From assembly GCA_035510795.1 (NCBI GenBank), contig DATKGL010000008.1, positions 1-23,622 on the forward strand: 23,622 bases of DNA. The letters are read 5' to 3'. Source of the stretch: DATKGL01 sp035510795 (GTDB lineage Bacteria > Patescibacteriota > Saccharimonadia > Saccharimonadales > UBA4665). Positions 1 to 7,896 of this stretch are shown here, one piece after another. Both the position numbers and the translations under genes were made by a program. The notes beneath the pieces are model-generated. The model was not told the origin of the DNA, did not search any database, and saw nothing but the letters and a program-made list of their open reading frames with translations. Positions within the stretch are counted from its first letter, which is position 1, and every line of letters starts with the position of its first letter.

Positions 1-234
1 TGGCAGCGCGGCGCTAATGAGAACAGTAACCGGCAACTACGGGCTTATTTACCTAAGCGGAGCGACATCCGTGATCTCACCCAAAAAGAATTAGATAACA
101 TAGCCTGGGAGCTTAACAACAAACCTAGAAGAAGATTACACCGGCATACGCCGCAGGAAGTTTACGATTGGCTTGAACAATACCCGGATCGTCAGCTAGA
201 CTTAGCGCAGGTTGCGTTTGGTTCTAGAATTTAG
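1..234 (+). mobile_element. IS30-family transposase, C-terminal fragment (5' end outside window)
   Basis: An open frame runs from base 1 to a TAG at 232-234, giving 78 residues with no start codon in view. The opening motif WQRGANENSNRQLRAYLPK matches the IS30 signature around the last catalytic acid of the DDE triad (NEN, usually NENTNGLIRQ). It is followed by the family's terminal block, LNNKPRRRL then TPQEVYDW. IS30 transposases cut and rejoin the ends of their own element. Only the end of the RNase H-like domain is visible, so it cannot be said whether the element is intact. The stop lies 24 bp from the prfB stop, tail to tail. I could not recognise the terminal inverted repeat, which should lie just after 234. 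The family call is firm; activity is unknown. Confidence 0.88.
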
Positions 235-258
235 GCCCGTTTACAAGTAAGTCCGAAT

Positions 259-1350
259 TTATACCGCTGCCGGTAACGAATCAAGATAAGCTTTTATCAG
301 ATCGTCAATTTCTCCATTTAAAACCTTATCGACATTAACTGTTTCATATTGGGTTCTGAGGTCTTTGACTTGCTTGTACGGATGAAGAACGTATGAACGA
401 ATTTGATTACCCCATTCTGCTGATTTGTTTGGGCCCTTTATTTTAGATAATTCATCTTGGTGTTGCTCAAGTTTTAGCTGCATCAGTTTGGAGCGTAAAA
501 TTGTTAGGGCCGCTTCTTTGTTCTGTAGCTGGCTTCTTTCGTTTTGAATAGCAACATTTATACCGGTTGGTATATGAGTGATTCTAACCGCCGAATCAGT
601 GGTATTGACACTCTGCCCCCCGTGTCCGCCAGAGTGATAAACATCAATTCTTAGATCTTTTTCGTCAAGACTGAGTTCGTCGGGTTGATTTATTCTAGGG
701 ATGACCTCGACTTTTGCAAAACTAGTTTGGCGCAGGTTATCAGAATTATATGGGCTTAACCTAACTAGACGATGAACACCGTTCTCGCCCTTTAAATTAC
801 CATAAGCCAAGTCCCCTTTAACTTCCATTGTGATGCTTTTTATCCCGGCTTCTTCGCCCGGCGATTCATCTAGTACTTTAACCTGATAGTTATGATTATC
901 GGCCCATCTTTTATACATCCTGACCAGCTTTTGGGCCCAATCCTGAGCATCAGTTCCCCCCGCCCCGGCAAAAATACTTAAAATTACATCTCGTTCATCA
1001 TATGGATCACTAAATTTACTGTCCTCGATTAGTTTTGTCATTTGGCTATTGATAGATTCAACTTGTCTAGTTAAATCATCCTCTAGTTTCGGATCATCTA
1101 GCTCGCTGAGCTCAATAACATCATCAATGTCTTTCTTGAGCTGTTGGTAGTTTGTTGCACGTTTAGTCAAATCAGCATGCTCTTTGCTAATTCGTCGGGC
1201 CGATTGGTTGTCGGTCCAGAAATCAGGGGCGGCAATTTTTTTTTGGAGTTCTTTTTGGCGCTCAGACAGCTTATCGAAACCGATTTTATCTAGCAGCTTC
1301 TGCAATTTGGCCTGCAAAGCTAGGGCTTGCTCATGAATTTCTGAATCCAT
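259..1350 (-). CDS. prfB: Peptide chain release factor 2 (RF2)
   Basis: RF2 releases the finished chain at UAA and UGA. The 363 residues contain an N-terminal helical domain, the peptidyl-hydrolysis loop GGHGGQ (GGQ at 244-246) and the block HRLVRLSPYNSDN, where the stop-reading tripeptide normally SPF reads SPY (199-201). The GGTDAQDWA stretch (131-139) is RF2-typical. Length matches the family (E. coli about 365). The frame is continuous from ATG at 1350: there is no in-frame TGA near codon 25, so the programmed +1 frameshift used by many prfB genes is absent. The start lies 3 nt after the M16 peptidase stop and has no Shine-Dalgarno, which suggests translational coupling. It is the last gene of the secA-M16-prfB run. 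Retention of RF2 fits the use of TGA as a stop in this window. Confidence 0.95.
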   Translation of the reverse strand: MDSEIHEQALALQAKLQKLLDKIGFDKLSERQKELQKKIAAPDFWTDNQSARRISKEHADLTKRATNYQQLKKDIDDVIELSELDDPKLEDDLTRQVESINSQMTKLIEDSKFSDPYDERDVILSIFAGAGGTDAQDWAQKLVRMYKRWADNHNYQVKVLDESPGEEAGIKSITMEVKGDLAYGNLKGENGVHRLVRLSPYNSDNLRQTSFAKVEVIPRINQPDELSLDEKDLRIDVYHSGGHGGQSVNTTDSAVRITHIPTGINVAIQNERSQLQNKEAALTILRSKLMQLKLEQHQDELSKIKGPNKSAEWGNQIRSYVLHPYKQVKDLRTQYETVNVDKVLNGEIDDLIKAYLDSLPAAV

Positions 1351-1353
1351 GGC

Positions 1354-2670
1354 CTATTCTGCTTTCGCCTCATCTTTAGCTGCTGTATCCCATAAAGCCG
1401 AAGTCTGGTGATGCAGATCCCTTACCAAATCAATGCCGCAATTGCCCAATACCCCGAATCCCCCGATTTTATCGTCAAACATCGTCAATGCAACCTCGAC
1501 AATAGATTTCTTGGAGACGGCTTTGATTCGTTTTGGCACAGCATAATAATCATCAATCACGTCATCAAAGAAATACCTATAGGCATACCCGCCAGCTATG
1601 CCTGAAACTGTTTGAGCGCTGCGCTGAAATCGACCTAAAGCATAGGCTTTCGATGCCTCGATTTCTTCCGCAGTAAGCCGCCCGTCAAAAACGCTTGATA
1701 ATTGATCAACGATGATATCAAACAGAGCTGGCGCATTTGCTGGAATAACCTGAGCTCCAAACCACCAATTACTGGCATGTTTAAGTTGACCATAACCAGA
1801 ACTCATACTGTAAATTAAACCTTTCTCGCGAGCAGTTCCGAGAATTTTAGAATAAAGCGTTTCCGTTAATATGATATTCAGCAAATCCAGACTGTCTGCT
1901 TCGGGATCACTTAAACGGCGACGCATAAAAGTATCAATATAAAAATACAGATTATCTACTGAACGGTTTCGGATATAGATTGGCTCTTTGATAGCCCTGG
2001 GCCGCTCGTTTGGCAAATCTCCCCTGCCGCTACCCTTAACTAATTCGAGGTTAGATAATACTGCTTTTATTATTTCTTGTCTTTTTGGGGTGATATTGCC
2101 GCAAATGACAAACCTCATATTGGATGTGGTATGGGTTTTTTTATAATGAGCCTGGACATCGGCCAATGAAACGTTACGCATCAATTTTAATCTTTCTTTG
2201 TCGCTTAACGAGACTAACCCATATTTCTTTCTGAGCAATAAGCTCAGCTGTCGGAAGTGGTTGTTTGAGCGACTAGTCAGTTCCTCTCGGACATTACCAA
2301 ATTCGGCTTTAAATTCATCCTCCAGAAAAAGCGGTTTCGTGATAGCGGTAACCATGAGATCGAGGACGCGTTGCCATTCGAAATCAGCGCATTCCGCTTC
2401 ATAAGTTATGTCATAAACATTAGTTGAAGCGTTGCTATAAGCGCCATTTTTTTCAAACTCAGCCTGAAAATCACGGGCTTTTGGAAAACTTTCATTGGCC
2501 CCCAGCAACACATGTTCCATTAAATGAGGTGTTTCCCATTGCGTTTTTTCAACCAGATACTCTCCGGCCCGGAAATTAAGATCATAGGTCATGACAATTG
2601 CTTCCGGGACGTGGACCAGTAAGCCCCGGATACCATTTTTCAGAACGACTTCTTCAACATAATGTCTCAT
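1354..2670 (-). CDS. M16-family zinc metallopeptidase (insulinase/processing-peptidase type)
   Basis: This is a 438-residue protein of the inverted-zincin M16 family. The zinc motif HxxEH is present as HLMEH (His49, Glu52, His53), and the third ligand is probably Glu129 or Glu130 in VREEL, about 77 residues on, as the family expects. The second half has the substrate-side motif REKGLIYS. All catalytic positions look intact, so an active peptidase is likely. Length fits the single-copy (half-pitrilysin) form, which usually pairs with another half; no partner is visible here. There is no signal peptide, so a cytosolic role is suggested. It lies between secA (18 nt gap) and prfB (3 nt gap), in the same transcript. 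The substrate cannot be inferred from sequence. Confidence 0.88.
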   Translation of the reverse strand: MRHYVEEVVLKNGIRGLLVHVPEAIVMTYDLNFRAGEYLVEKTQWETPHLMEHVLLGANESFPKARDFQAEFEKNGAYSNASTNVYDITYEAECADFEWQRVLDLMVTAITKPLFLEDEFKAEFGNVREELTSRSNNHFRQLSLLLRKKYGLVSLSDKERLKLMRNVSLADVQAHYKKTHTTSNMRFVICGNITPKRQEIIKAVLSNLELVKGSGRGDLPNERPRAIKEPIYIRNRSVDNLYFYIDTFMRRRLSDPEADSLDLLNIILTETLYSKILGTAREKGLIYSMSSGYGQLKHASNWWFGAQVIPANAPALFDIIVDQLSSVFDGRLTAEEIEASKAYALGRFQRSAQTVSGIAGGYAYRYFFDDVIDDYYAVPKRIKAVSKKSIVEVALTMFDDKIGGFGVLGNCGIDLVRDLHHQTSALWDTAAKDEAKAE

Positions 2671-2681
2671 GGTTAAATATG

Positions 2682-2700
2682 CGCCGACTTATTTTCGGCG
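2682..2700 (-). other. Hairpin across the secA stop codon
   Basis: A perfect 6-bp inverted repeat, CGCCGA and TCGGCG, is separated by 7 nt that include the secA TAA (2689-2691). It ends 11 nt before the M16 start codon. No T-tract follows on the minus strand, so it is not a typical intrinsic terminator. It may stabilise the message or affect M16 initiation. It could also be chance. Confidence 0.35.
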
Positions 2701-5295
2701 ACGGCCCGTAGCCTTACGTTTTCTTTCATTTTTGCGAGCTTTACGTCGTTTTTCTGAAAGATCTTTTTGAACTTGCGTCTGTTCCTTTTTCGAAACAAAA
2801 TCACCTTCGTCAAATTCATTCTCGTTGCCGACTATTTGCCCGGCATTATTGATTGAGTGGCTAGCAGCCCTGGTCAAATCTGTCTCGATTGGCTTATCAA
2901 CTTCACTTTCTTCTATTGGTTGAGCGTGGAACAAAGCACGAATAATATCCTGGCGCATTGTTTTTTGCATCTCCTGGAATAATTGTTGTCCTTGGCGACG
3001 ATATTCAACCAGCGGGTCTCTCTGTCCGACACTTATCCAGTGTATGCCGTTGCGCAGATGGTCCATATTTTCAAGGTGCTGCATCCATAAATTGTCCAGG
3101 ATCTGAAGGTAAACGTCCCGTTCAACCTTCCTCATGATATCTGGGGTAAATGCTTCCTCGCGGGAGGAGTAAAACTGATTAGCTACTTCGATTAACAGCT
3201 TCTCGAATTTATCTGCTTCTGTGTCGAACAATCTATCGAGTGTCTTTTCGTCAAAGCCAAACAAATCTCTGATAACATCTTCAAAATCATCAGAAGTTAG
3301 TAGCGATGAGTGGGCTAATTCAGCCGCCTCTTCGTCTATATAAATATGAATTCGTTTGTTGACATCGGTAGCTTGTAAAATTTCTCGCCGAATCGCATAG
3401 ATTGCTTTTCGGTGTCTGTTCATGACATCATCGTATTGGACAACGTTTTTTCGCTGGTCGAAATGAAAACCCTCAACCTTTTTTTGAGCGCCTTCCAGTG
3501 ATTTTGAAATAAGTCGATTTTCAATCGGCGTTTCTTCATCAACTTTTAGCCTGTCCATAAGACTTGAGATTTTATCACCGCCGAAAATACGCATTAGGTC
3601 ATCTTCGGTACTAACAAAGAACTGGGTTATCCCTTGGTCTCCCTGGCGGCCAGATCGTCCCCGTAACTGATTGTCTATTCGCCTGGATTCGTGACGCTCA
3701 GAGCCAAGCACAAACAGCCCGCCCAGCTCTTTTACGTCCTCATCTAGGACAATATCTGTACCTCGACCGGCAATGTTAGTAGCTAGCGTAACCGCCCCTT
3801 TGCCGCCCGCCTTCGAGATAATGGTAGCTTCCCGTTCGTTATTTTTTGCATTTAATACCTGGTGTGGGATACTTGCTTTCTTGAGTAAATCACTGAGTAT
3901 TTCATTTTTCTCAATCGAAACTGTCCCGAGCAATACCGGTTGTCCTTTGGTATTTAGAAGTTTTACTTCTTGAATAATTGCATTAAACTTACCTTTTTCG
4001 GTTCGATAAATCCTGTCTGGTCGATCAGTACGAATAATTACCCGGTTAGGGGGAACATCAACTACCTCGAGCTTGTAAATCTGGTGAAATTCTTCCGCTT
4101 CAGTTAATGCCGTACCTGTCATACCTGATAGTTTTTTATACAGTCGGAAATAATTCTGAAACGATATGGTAGCCAAAGTCATTGACTCCTGCTGGATTTC
4201 CACTTCTTCTTTAGCCTCAATCGCCTGGTGAAGCCCTTCGTTATAGCGGCGGCCCTTGAGCAGGCGGCCGGTAAATTCATCAACTATAACAATCTCTCCG
4301 TCTTTGGTGACAACATACTCTTTATCTCTTCGGAATAAAGCTTGGGCTCTTAGGGCTTGTTCGAGGTGATAAATATTCCGGATATTCGATGTGTCATATA
4401 GGCTCTCTACTCCCAAGATTTTCTCAACAAGCTCTACCCCATCGTCCGTTAGGACTACGGTCTTCTTTTTTTCGTCGACTTGGTAATGGGTATTTACCTT
4501 AAGTTGGCGAACTAACTTCGAAAACTGTGAATAAGCATTGCCGGTATTAACTGATGGAGCAGAAATAATTAATGGCGTTCGAGCTTCATCGATTAATATC
4601 GAGTCGACTTCGTCGACGATTGCAAAGTTTAATTTTTTTTGTCGCAGTTGGTCGACTTCTCGAACCATGTTGTCGCGCAAATAATCAAAACCAAATTCAT
4701 TATTAGTCCCATAGGTAACATCAGCTGCATATGCATCTTGTCTGGTAGCTGGTTTTAGATGTTTGAAACGGGGGTCTTCGTGATCTTTATTGTTAAACTC
4801 CGGATCATAGATGAAGGATTGCTCAGCAATAATGATGCCGACCTTAAGCCCCAAAAAATCATAAATCTGACCCATCCAACCGGCATCTCGCTGGGCTAAA
4901 TATTCGTTAACAGTAACTACATGTACGCCTTCGCCGCTTAGGGCATTTAAATAGACAGCTAAGGTAGCAACAAGTGTTTTTCCTTCTCCGGTTTTCATCT
5001 CGGCAACACTGCCTTCGTGCAATACAACTCCACCTATTAACTGCACGTCAAAGTGGCGTTGGCCCAATGTACGAGTTGCTACTTCGCGAACTAAAGCAAA
5101 GGCATCCGGCAATAGTTTATCAAGCGATTCAGATTCAAGACGATCTCTTAAAATTTTCGTTTGGTCTTTCAACTCGCTGTCTGACATCTGTAAATATTTA
5201 TCAGTCAGTTTGTTAATTTCAACGATGCGCTTTTTTAGTCTTTTGAGAGTTTTCTTTTGCGGATCTCCGAGAATTTTTGTAATCAGTTTTGGCAC
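2689..5295 (-). CDS. secA: Preprotein translocase motor ATPase SecA
   Basis: SecA drives unfolded secretory proteins through SecYEG by ATP hydrolysis. The 868 residues show Walker A TGEGKT (102-107), Walker B IVDEVD with LIDEARTP (226-241), FGFDYLRDNM (201-210), and the helicase-like IAGRGTD and QLRGRSGRQGDQG motifs. About 20 extra residues (roughly 156-181, around QSFIYDPEFNNKDHEDP) precede the AYAADVTYGTNNEFG block compared with E. coli. The protein ends in a Lys/Arg-rich tail without the usual C-terminal zinc motif CxCxSGxxxxxC. The start is GTG at 5293-5295, supported by an AAGGAG Shine-Dalgarno at 5305-5310, 9 nt upstream. It has its own promoter candidate and heads secA-M16-prfB. The identity is certain. 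Confidence 0.97.
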   Translation of the reverse strand: MPKLITKILGDPQKKTLKRLKKRIVEINKLTDKYLQMSDSELKDQTKILRDRLESESLDKLLPDAFALVREVATRTLGQRHFDVQLIGGVVLHEGSVAEMKTGEGKTLVATLAVYLNALSGEGVHVVTVNEYLAQRDAGWMGQIYDFLGLKVGIIIAEQSFIYDPEFNNKDHEDPRFKHLKPATRQDAYAADVTYGTNNEFGFDYLRDNMVREVDQLRQKKLNFAIVDEVDSILIDEARTPLIISAPSVNTGNAYSQFSKLVRQLKVNTHYQVDEKKKTVVLTDDGVELVEKILGVESLYDTSNIRNIYHLEQALRAQALFRRDKEYVVTKDGEIVIVDEFTGRLLKGRRYNEGLHQAIEAKEEVEIQQESMTLATISFQNYFRLYKKLSGMTGTALTEAEEFHQIYKLEVVDVPPNRVIIRTDRPDRIYRTEKGKFNAIIQEVKLLNTKGQPVLLGTVSIEKNEILSDLLKKASIPHQVLNAKNNEREATIISKAGGKGAVTLATNIAGRGTDIVLDEDVKELGGLFVLGSERHESRRIDNQLRGRSGRQGDQGITQFFVSTEDDLMRIFGGDKISSLMDRLKVDEETPIENRLISKSLEGAQKKVEGFHFDQRKNVVQYDDVMNRHRKAIYAIRREILQATDVNKRIHIYIDEEAAELAHSSLLTSDDFEDVIRDLFGFDEKTLDRLFDTEADKFEKLLIEVANQFYSSREEAFTPDIMRKVERDVYLQILDNLWMQHLENMDHLRNGIHWISVGQRDPLVEYRRQGQQLFQEMQKTMRQDIIRALFHAQPIEESEVDKPIETDLTRAASHSINNAGQIVGNENEFDEGDFVSKKEQTQVQKDLSEKRRKARKNERKRKATGRRRK

Positions 5296-5343
5296 TCTTT
5301 AGCTCTCCTTATTAACGGTCTCTCGAATTAGTTTTATTTATAT

Positions 5344-5372
5344 ATTGTACGCTGTTAGGGGCTAAATATGAA
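5344..5372 (-). promoter_or_regulatory. Sigma70-type promoter for secA
   Basis: On the minus strand TTCATA (5367-5372) and TACAAT (5344-5349) are exactly 17 nt apart, upstream of the secA Shine-Dalgarno and GTG start. The boxes match the consensus at 4/6 and 5/6. It sits in the 91-nt hpf-secA gap, where no terminator is visible, so secA may also receive read-through from hpf. Confidence 0.6.
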
Positions 5373-5386
5373 CTGTTTTTGGAGCG

Positions 5387-5746
5387 TCAGTGTTTACTGT
5401 TGAAACGACCGAGTAAGCGCCGGTAAATTTTTGGATTATCATGCATATCTTTATACTTTTTTAAACTTTGCTTAAGTTTAGCCTCTGCGATATCAACCGC
5501 AGCATATAAATTTATTGTCGTTTCATTAATAGTAATGACTTCGTGCGGGAGATTTACGATCACCTCGCAGGTGCAGCGACTTTTATTTTTAACTTTGTCT
5601 TCTTTGAGCTTAACGTCAACTTGCAGGCTTTGCCGAGCATGTCTAGGGACATATTTATCTAATTGCCCGATCTTTTTTTGGACGTATTTGTTTACGTTTT
5701 GATCAACTGGTGTGTGGACTGAGGTAATATTTAATTTATTTATCAT
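5387..5746 (-). CDS. hpf: Ribosome hibernation promoting factor, short form (HPF/RaiA family)
   Basis: This 119-residue protein of the sigma-54-modulation/S30EA family binds the 30S decoding region and shuts down ribosomes in poor conditions. The typical fold order is visible: an N-terminal beta strand (NKLNITSVHT), a helix with DKYV, the strand LQVDVKLKED, the strand CEVIVNLP, then ITINETTINLYAAVDIAEAKLKQSLKKYK. It has only the N-terminal domain and lacks the C-terminal dimerisation domain of long HPF, so it should act like short HPF or YfiA. The start ATG at 5746 is 14 nt from the serS stop and has no clear Shine-Dalgarno. A position directly upstream of secA is classical in Firmicutes. It ends with TGA. 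Confidence 0.92.
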   Translation of the reverse strand: MINKLNITSVHTPVDQNVNKYVQKKIGQLDKYVPRHARQSLQVDVKLKEDKVKNKSRCTCEVIVNLPHEVITINETTINLYAAVDIAEAKLKQSLKKYKDMHDNPKIYRRLLGRFNSKH

Positions 5747-5760
5747 ATTTGATATATATT

Positions 5761-7059
5761 TTATATCTCATTAATGCCATTCATATACGGTTTCAAAATA
5801 TCAGGGACAATTATTTTTCCAGTACTAGTTTGGTAGTTCTCGATAATTGCCGCGATAATCCGCCCACAAGCAAAAGCAGTGGCATCATTGGTGTGAACTA
5901 ATTCTATTTTGCCATTGTCGCGGCGAAGGCGAGTTTTTAGGCGCCTAGCCTGATAATCAGTCATATAGTCAGCTGTATGAGTCTCCCGATAAGCCCCTTC
6001 GCCCGGGAACCAAGTCTCAATATCCACTCCCCTGGCATTTGGCATGCCGATATCTGCCGTGCATTTTAGTAAAACATGATAGGGTAAGCCAAGCGACAAG
6101 ACTAGATACTCCTGGATGGCAATTAAAAGTTTGTGCTCATCAAGCCCGGTTTCAGGGCTACTAAACACCTCCATCTCAAGTTTATCGAATTGGTGAAGCC
6201 TGATCAGCCCTTCAGTATCCTTTCCATAACTACCAGCTTCGCGGCGGAAACTCGTGCTGTAACCGATATATCGAATCGGCAATTCTTTTTCGGATATGAT
6301 TTCATCTATATACATCGTGCATAGTGAGTGTTCGGCACTGGCATTTAGCCATAGTTCATCCTCTTCAAGCTTATATGTCGTTTCTGCGGCGTTTAGGCGA
6401 GCTGATGCTTCGTAGGCCTCAGTCTTGATCAGGGCGGGTGGTATGACCGGAATAAAGGGTTTAGATGAGATATTTAATTGATTGTCTTCGATCAATTTTT
6501 TCAAGATCTGCTCATTAGTCAAGGTCTGCAAAACATGCTGAATAATGGCAAATTGCAGCATCACTAGTTTATCTTTCAGATAAACAAACCGGCTACCAGA
6601 TATTTTGACTGCCCTTTCTTTGTCGATCATTCCTCGCGGTTCAGCTAATTCCCAATGATTCAATGGTTTAAAATCATACTTCTTAGGCTCGCCAATTGTT
6701 TTGGCAACCTGGTTGCCGCTCTCATTTTCACCGACCGGTACGTCGGCCAATGGCATATTAGGCACTTGTTTGAGGGCTATTTGAAAGTCTTTTTCGATAG
6801 GCTTTAATGTGTTTTCTGCTTCAACTATCTGAGTTTTGATGTTTTTCCCTTGTTCGGTCTCTGACTCTGATGGTTTTTGCCCTTGGGAGCGATTAACTAG
6901 CTCGTTGCGCTGTGTGCGCAATAGTTCTATCTGTTTTTGCAGTTGGCGGCGTTTTTCGTCAAGCTCCAGTAATTTAGCTATGTCTACCGAATAGCCCTTT
7001 TGTTTAGACTTTGCTCCAACTAAATCCCGATTTTCTCGAATAAACTGTATGTCTAGCAT
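5761..7059 (-). CDS. serS: Seryl-tRNA synthetase
   Basis: A class II synthetase that charges tRNA-Ser. I place the start at the internal ATG 7057-7059 (MLDIQFIRENRDLV), which gives 432 residues and matches the family N terminus. The longer frame to 7167 would overlap the upstream nuclease gene and add 36 unrelated residues. The first roughly 110 residues form the long coiled-coil arm that grips tRNA-Ser. Motif 2 is seen as FRREAGSYGKDTEGLIRLHQF, followed by the serine-site region around ETWFPGEGAYRETHTADY and DYQARRL. The C terminus carries CGRIIAAIIENYQ (motif 3). A TATAAT at 7075-7080 lies 15 nt before the start with no convincing -35. The Shine-Dalgarno is weak. It is followed by hpf. Confidence 0.95.
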   Translation of the reverse strand: MLDIQFIRENRDLVGAKSKQKGYSVDIAKLLELDEKRRQLQKQIELLRTQRNELVNRSQGQKPSESETEQGKNIKTQIVEAENTLKPIEKDFQIALKQVPNMPLADVPVGENESGNQVAKTIGEPKKYDFKPLNHWELAEPRGMIDKERAVKISGSRFVYLKDKLVMLQFAIIQHVLQTLTNEQILKKLIEDNQLNISSKPFIPVIPPALIKTEAYEASARLNAAETTYKLEEDELWLNASAEHSLCTMYIDEIISEKELPIRYIGYSTSFRREAGSYGKDTEGLIRLHQFDKLEMEVFSSPETGLDEHKLLIAIQEYLVLSLGLPYHVLLKCTADIGMPNARGVDIETWFPGEGAYRETHTADYMTDYQARRLKTRLRRDNGKIELVHTNDATAFACGRIIAAIIENYQTSTGKIIVPDILKPYMNGINEI

Positions 7060-7082
7060 AGTTTCTAACCTAACATTATAGC

Positions 7083-7874
7083 CTAACTCTGAACTTTCTT
7101 GTGGCCAGGAACCCGTACGTTCAGTGATTTTAGCGTTAGTTCTGTGCGATCTCTGGCATACCGGCAATAATCACAATTCTCATTATTTTTGGGAATAGTT
7201 TCAGACTCCAGGCAGTCTTTAATTTTAAATAATGTCGACTCAACCCAGCTATCGTCGCCTTTATATGGAATTACTTTGGTCCTAAACTCAACCCGATCAA
7301 AAAAACCATCCAGGTCTAACCTACCATTGGTATAAACAAAGTAACCAACCGGATTAACGCTGAAGCCATTTTTCCTCATCAGCCATTGATAGACTTCCAT
7401 CTGTCTTTTGTAGGCTATTTGCCAAGGGGCATCAAGTGAGACTTCGGCTTTTTTGGCAGTGGCTTTATAGTCTACCACCATCAGTTCGCCTTTATCATCA
7501 ACCCAGATATCGTCGACAGCACCGGTAATCAACAGATTGGTTGGTTCATGCAAGTATTGCACTCCGACAAAATTTTCGCGCCATTTATTGAGATCTTGGT
7601 GAACAAACGGAACGGCCTCAATTTTATTTTCAACCATTAACGGGTGCGGCTCGCCTTTAGCCCGATAAACATCAAATTCTTTTTTAAACAGTTCGTCGAC
7701 TGCTTTATTGATTTGAAATGGAGGGGTCTGCGGCTTGCTAATTTTCAATCGCCGGTCAAGCCAAAAACATCTTGGACAATTTAAAAAATCATCTATCTTG
7801 CTTCTGCTTAATTTATACGTATCCTTTGTCCCGGGCTGATAGGGTGCACCTCGAACTCTAACAAAATCATTCAT
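7083..7874 (-). CDS. PD-(D/E)XK nuclease-superfamily protein, RecB/Cas4-like with cysteine cluster
   Basis: The 263 residues carry the RecB-type nuclease motifs: D121/D122 in GAVDDIW, D135-Y-K137 in VVDYKA, and QMEVYQW (Q158 with Y162). SRSKIDDFLNCPRCF at the N terminus resembles AddB/Cas4-like proteins. Cysteines C33 and C36 at the front and C234 and C237 near the end (NCDYCRY) form two CxxC pairs, which suggests an iron-sulfur cluster clamp as in AddB and Cas4. No helicase or cas gene is adjacent, so a stand-alone DNA nuclease, perhaps in repair or recombination, is the most I would infer. The start ATG at 7872-7874 has no Shine-Dalgarno, but TACAAT ends 6 nt upstream, compatible with a leaderless message. 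It ends 23 nt before the serS start. Confidence 0.8.
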   Translation of the reverse strand: MNDFVRVRGAPYQPGTKDTYKLSRSKIDDFLNCPRCFWLDRRLKISKPQTPPFQINKAVDELFKKEFDVYRAKGEPHPLMVENKIEAVPFVHQDLNKWRENFVGVQYLHEPTNLLITGAVDDIWVDDKGELMVVDYKATAKKAEVSLDAPWQIAYKRQMEVYQWLMRKNGFSVNPVGYFVYTNGRLDLDGFFDRVEFRTKVIPYKGDDSWVESTLFKIKDCLESETIPKNNENCDYCRYARDRTELTLKSLNVRVPGHKKVQS

Positions 7875-7880
7875 ATATTA

Positions 7881-7886
7881 ATTGTA
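7881..7886 (-). promoter_or_regulatory. -10-like box for a leaderless nuclease transcript
   Basis: TACAAT on the minus strand is separated by 6 nt from the ATG at 7874. Transcription would then begin at or next to the start codon. No Shine-Dalgarno and no good -35 are visible. Confidence 0.4.
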
Positions 7887-7896
7887 TCAGTTGAGC

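Noticed and set aside
1408..1605. Short ORFs of 60-95 codons opposite or within real genes (also at 2198, 3773, 4974, 6133, 8267, 9519, 10093, 13864, 14107, 14733, 15403, 17718, 19826)
   Set aside because: Each lies in another frame of a well-identified conserved gene, has no recognisable domain and no start signal.
7060..7167. Longer N terminus for serS
   Set aside because: The extra 36 residues are unlike SerRS and overlap the upstream nuclease gene; ATG 7059 gives the family N terminus.
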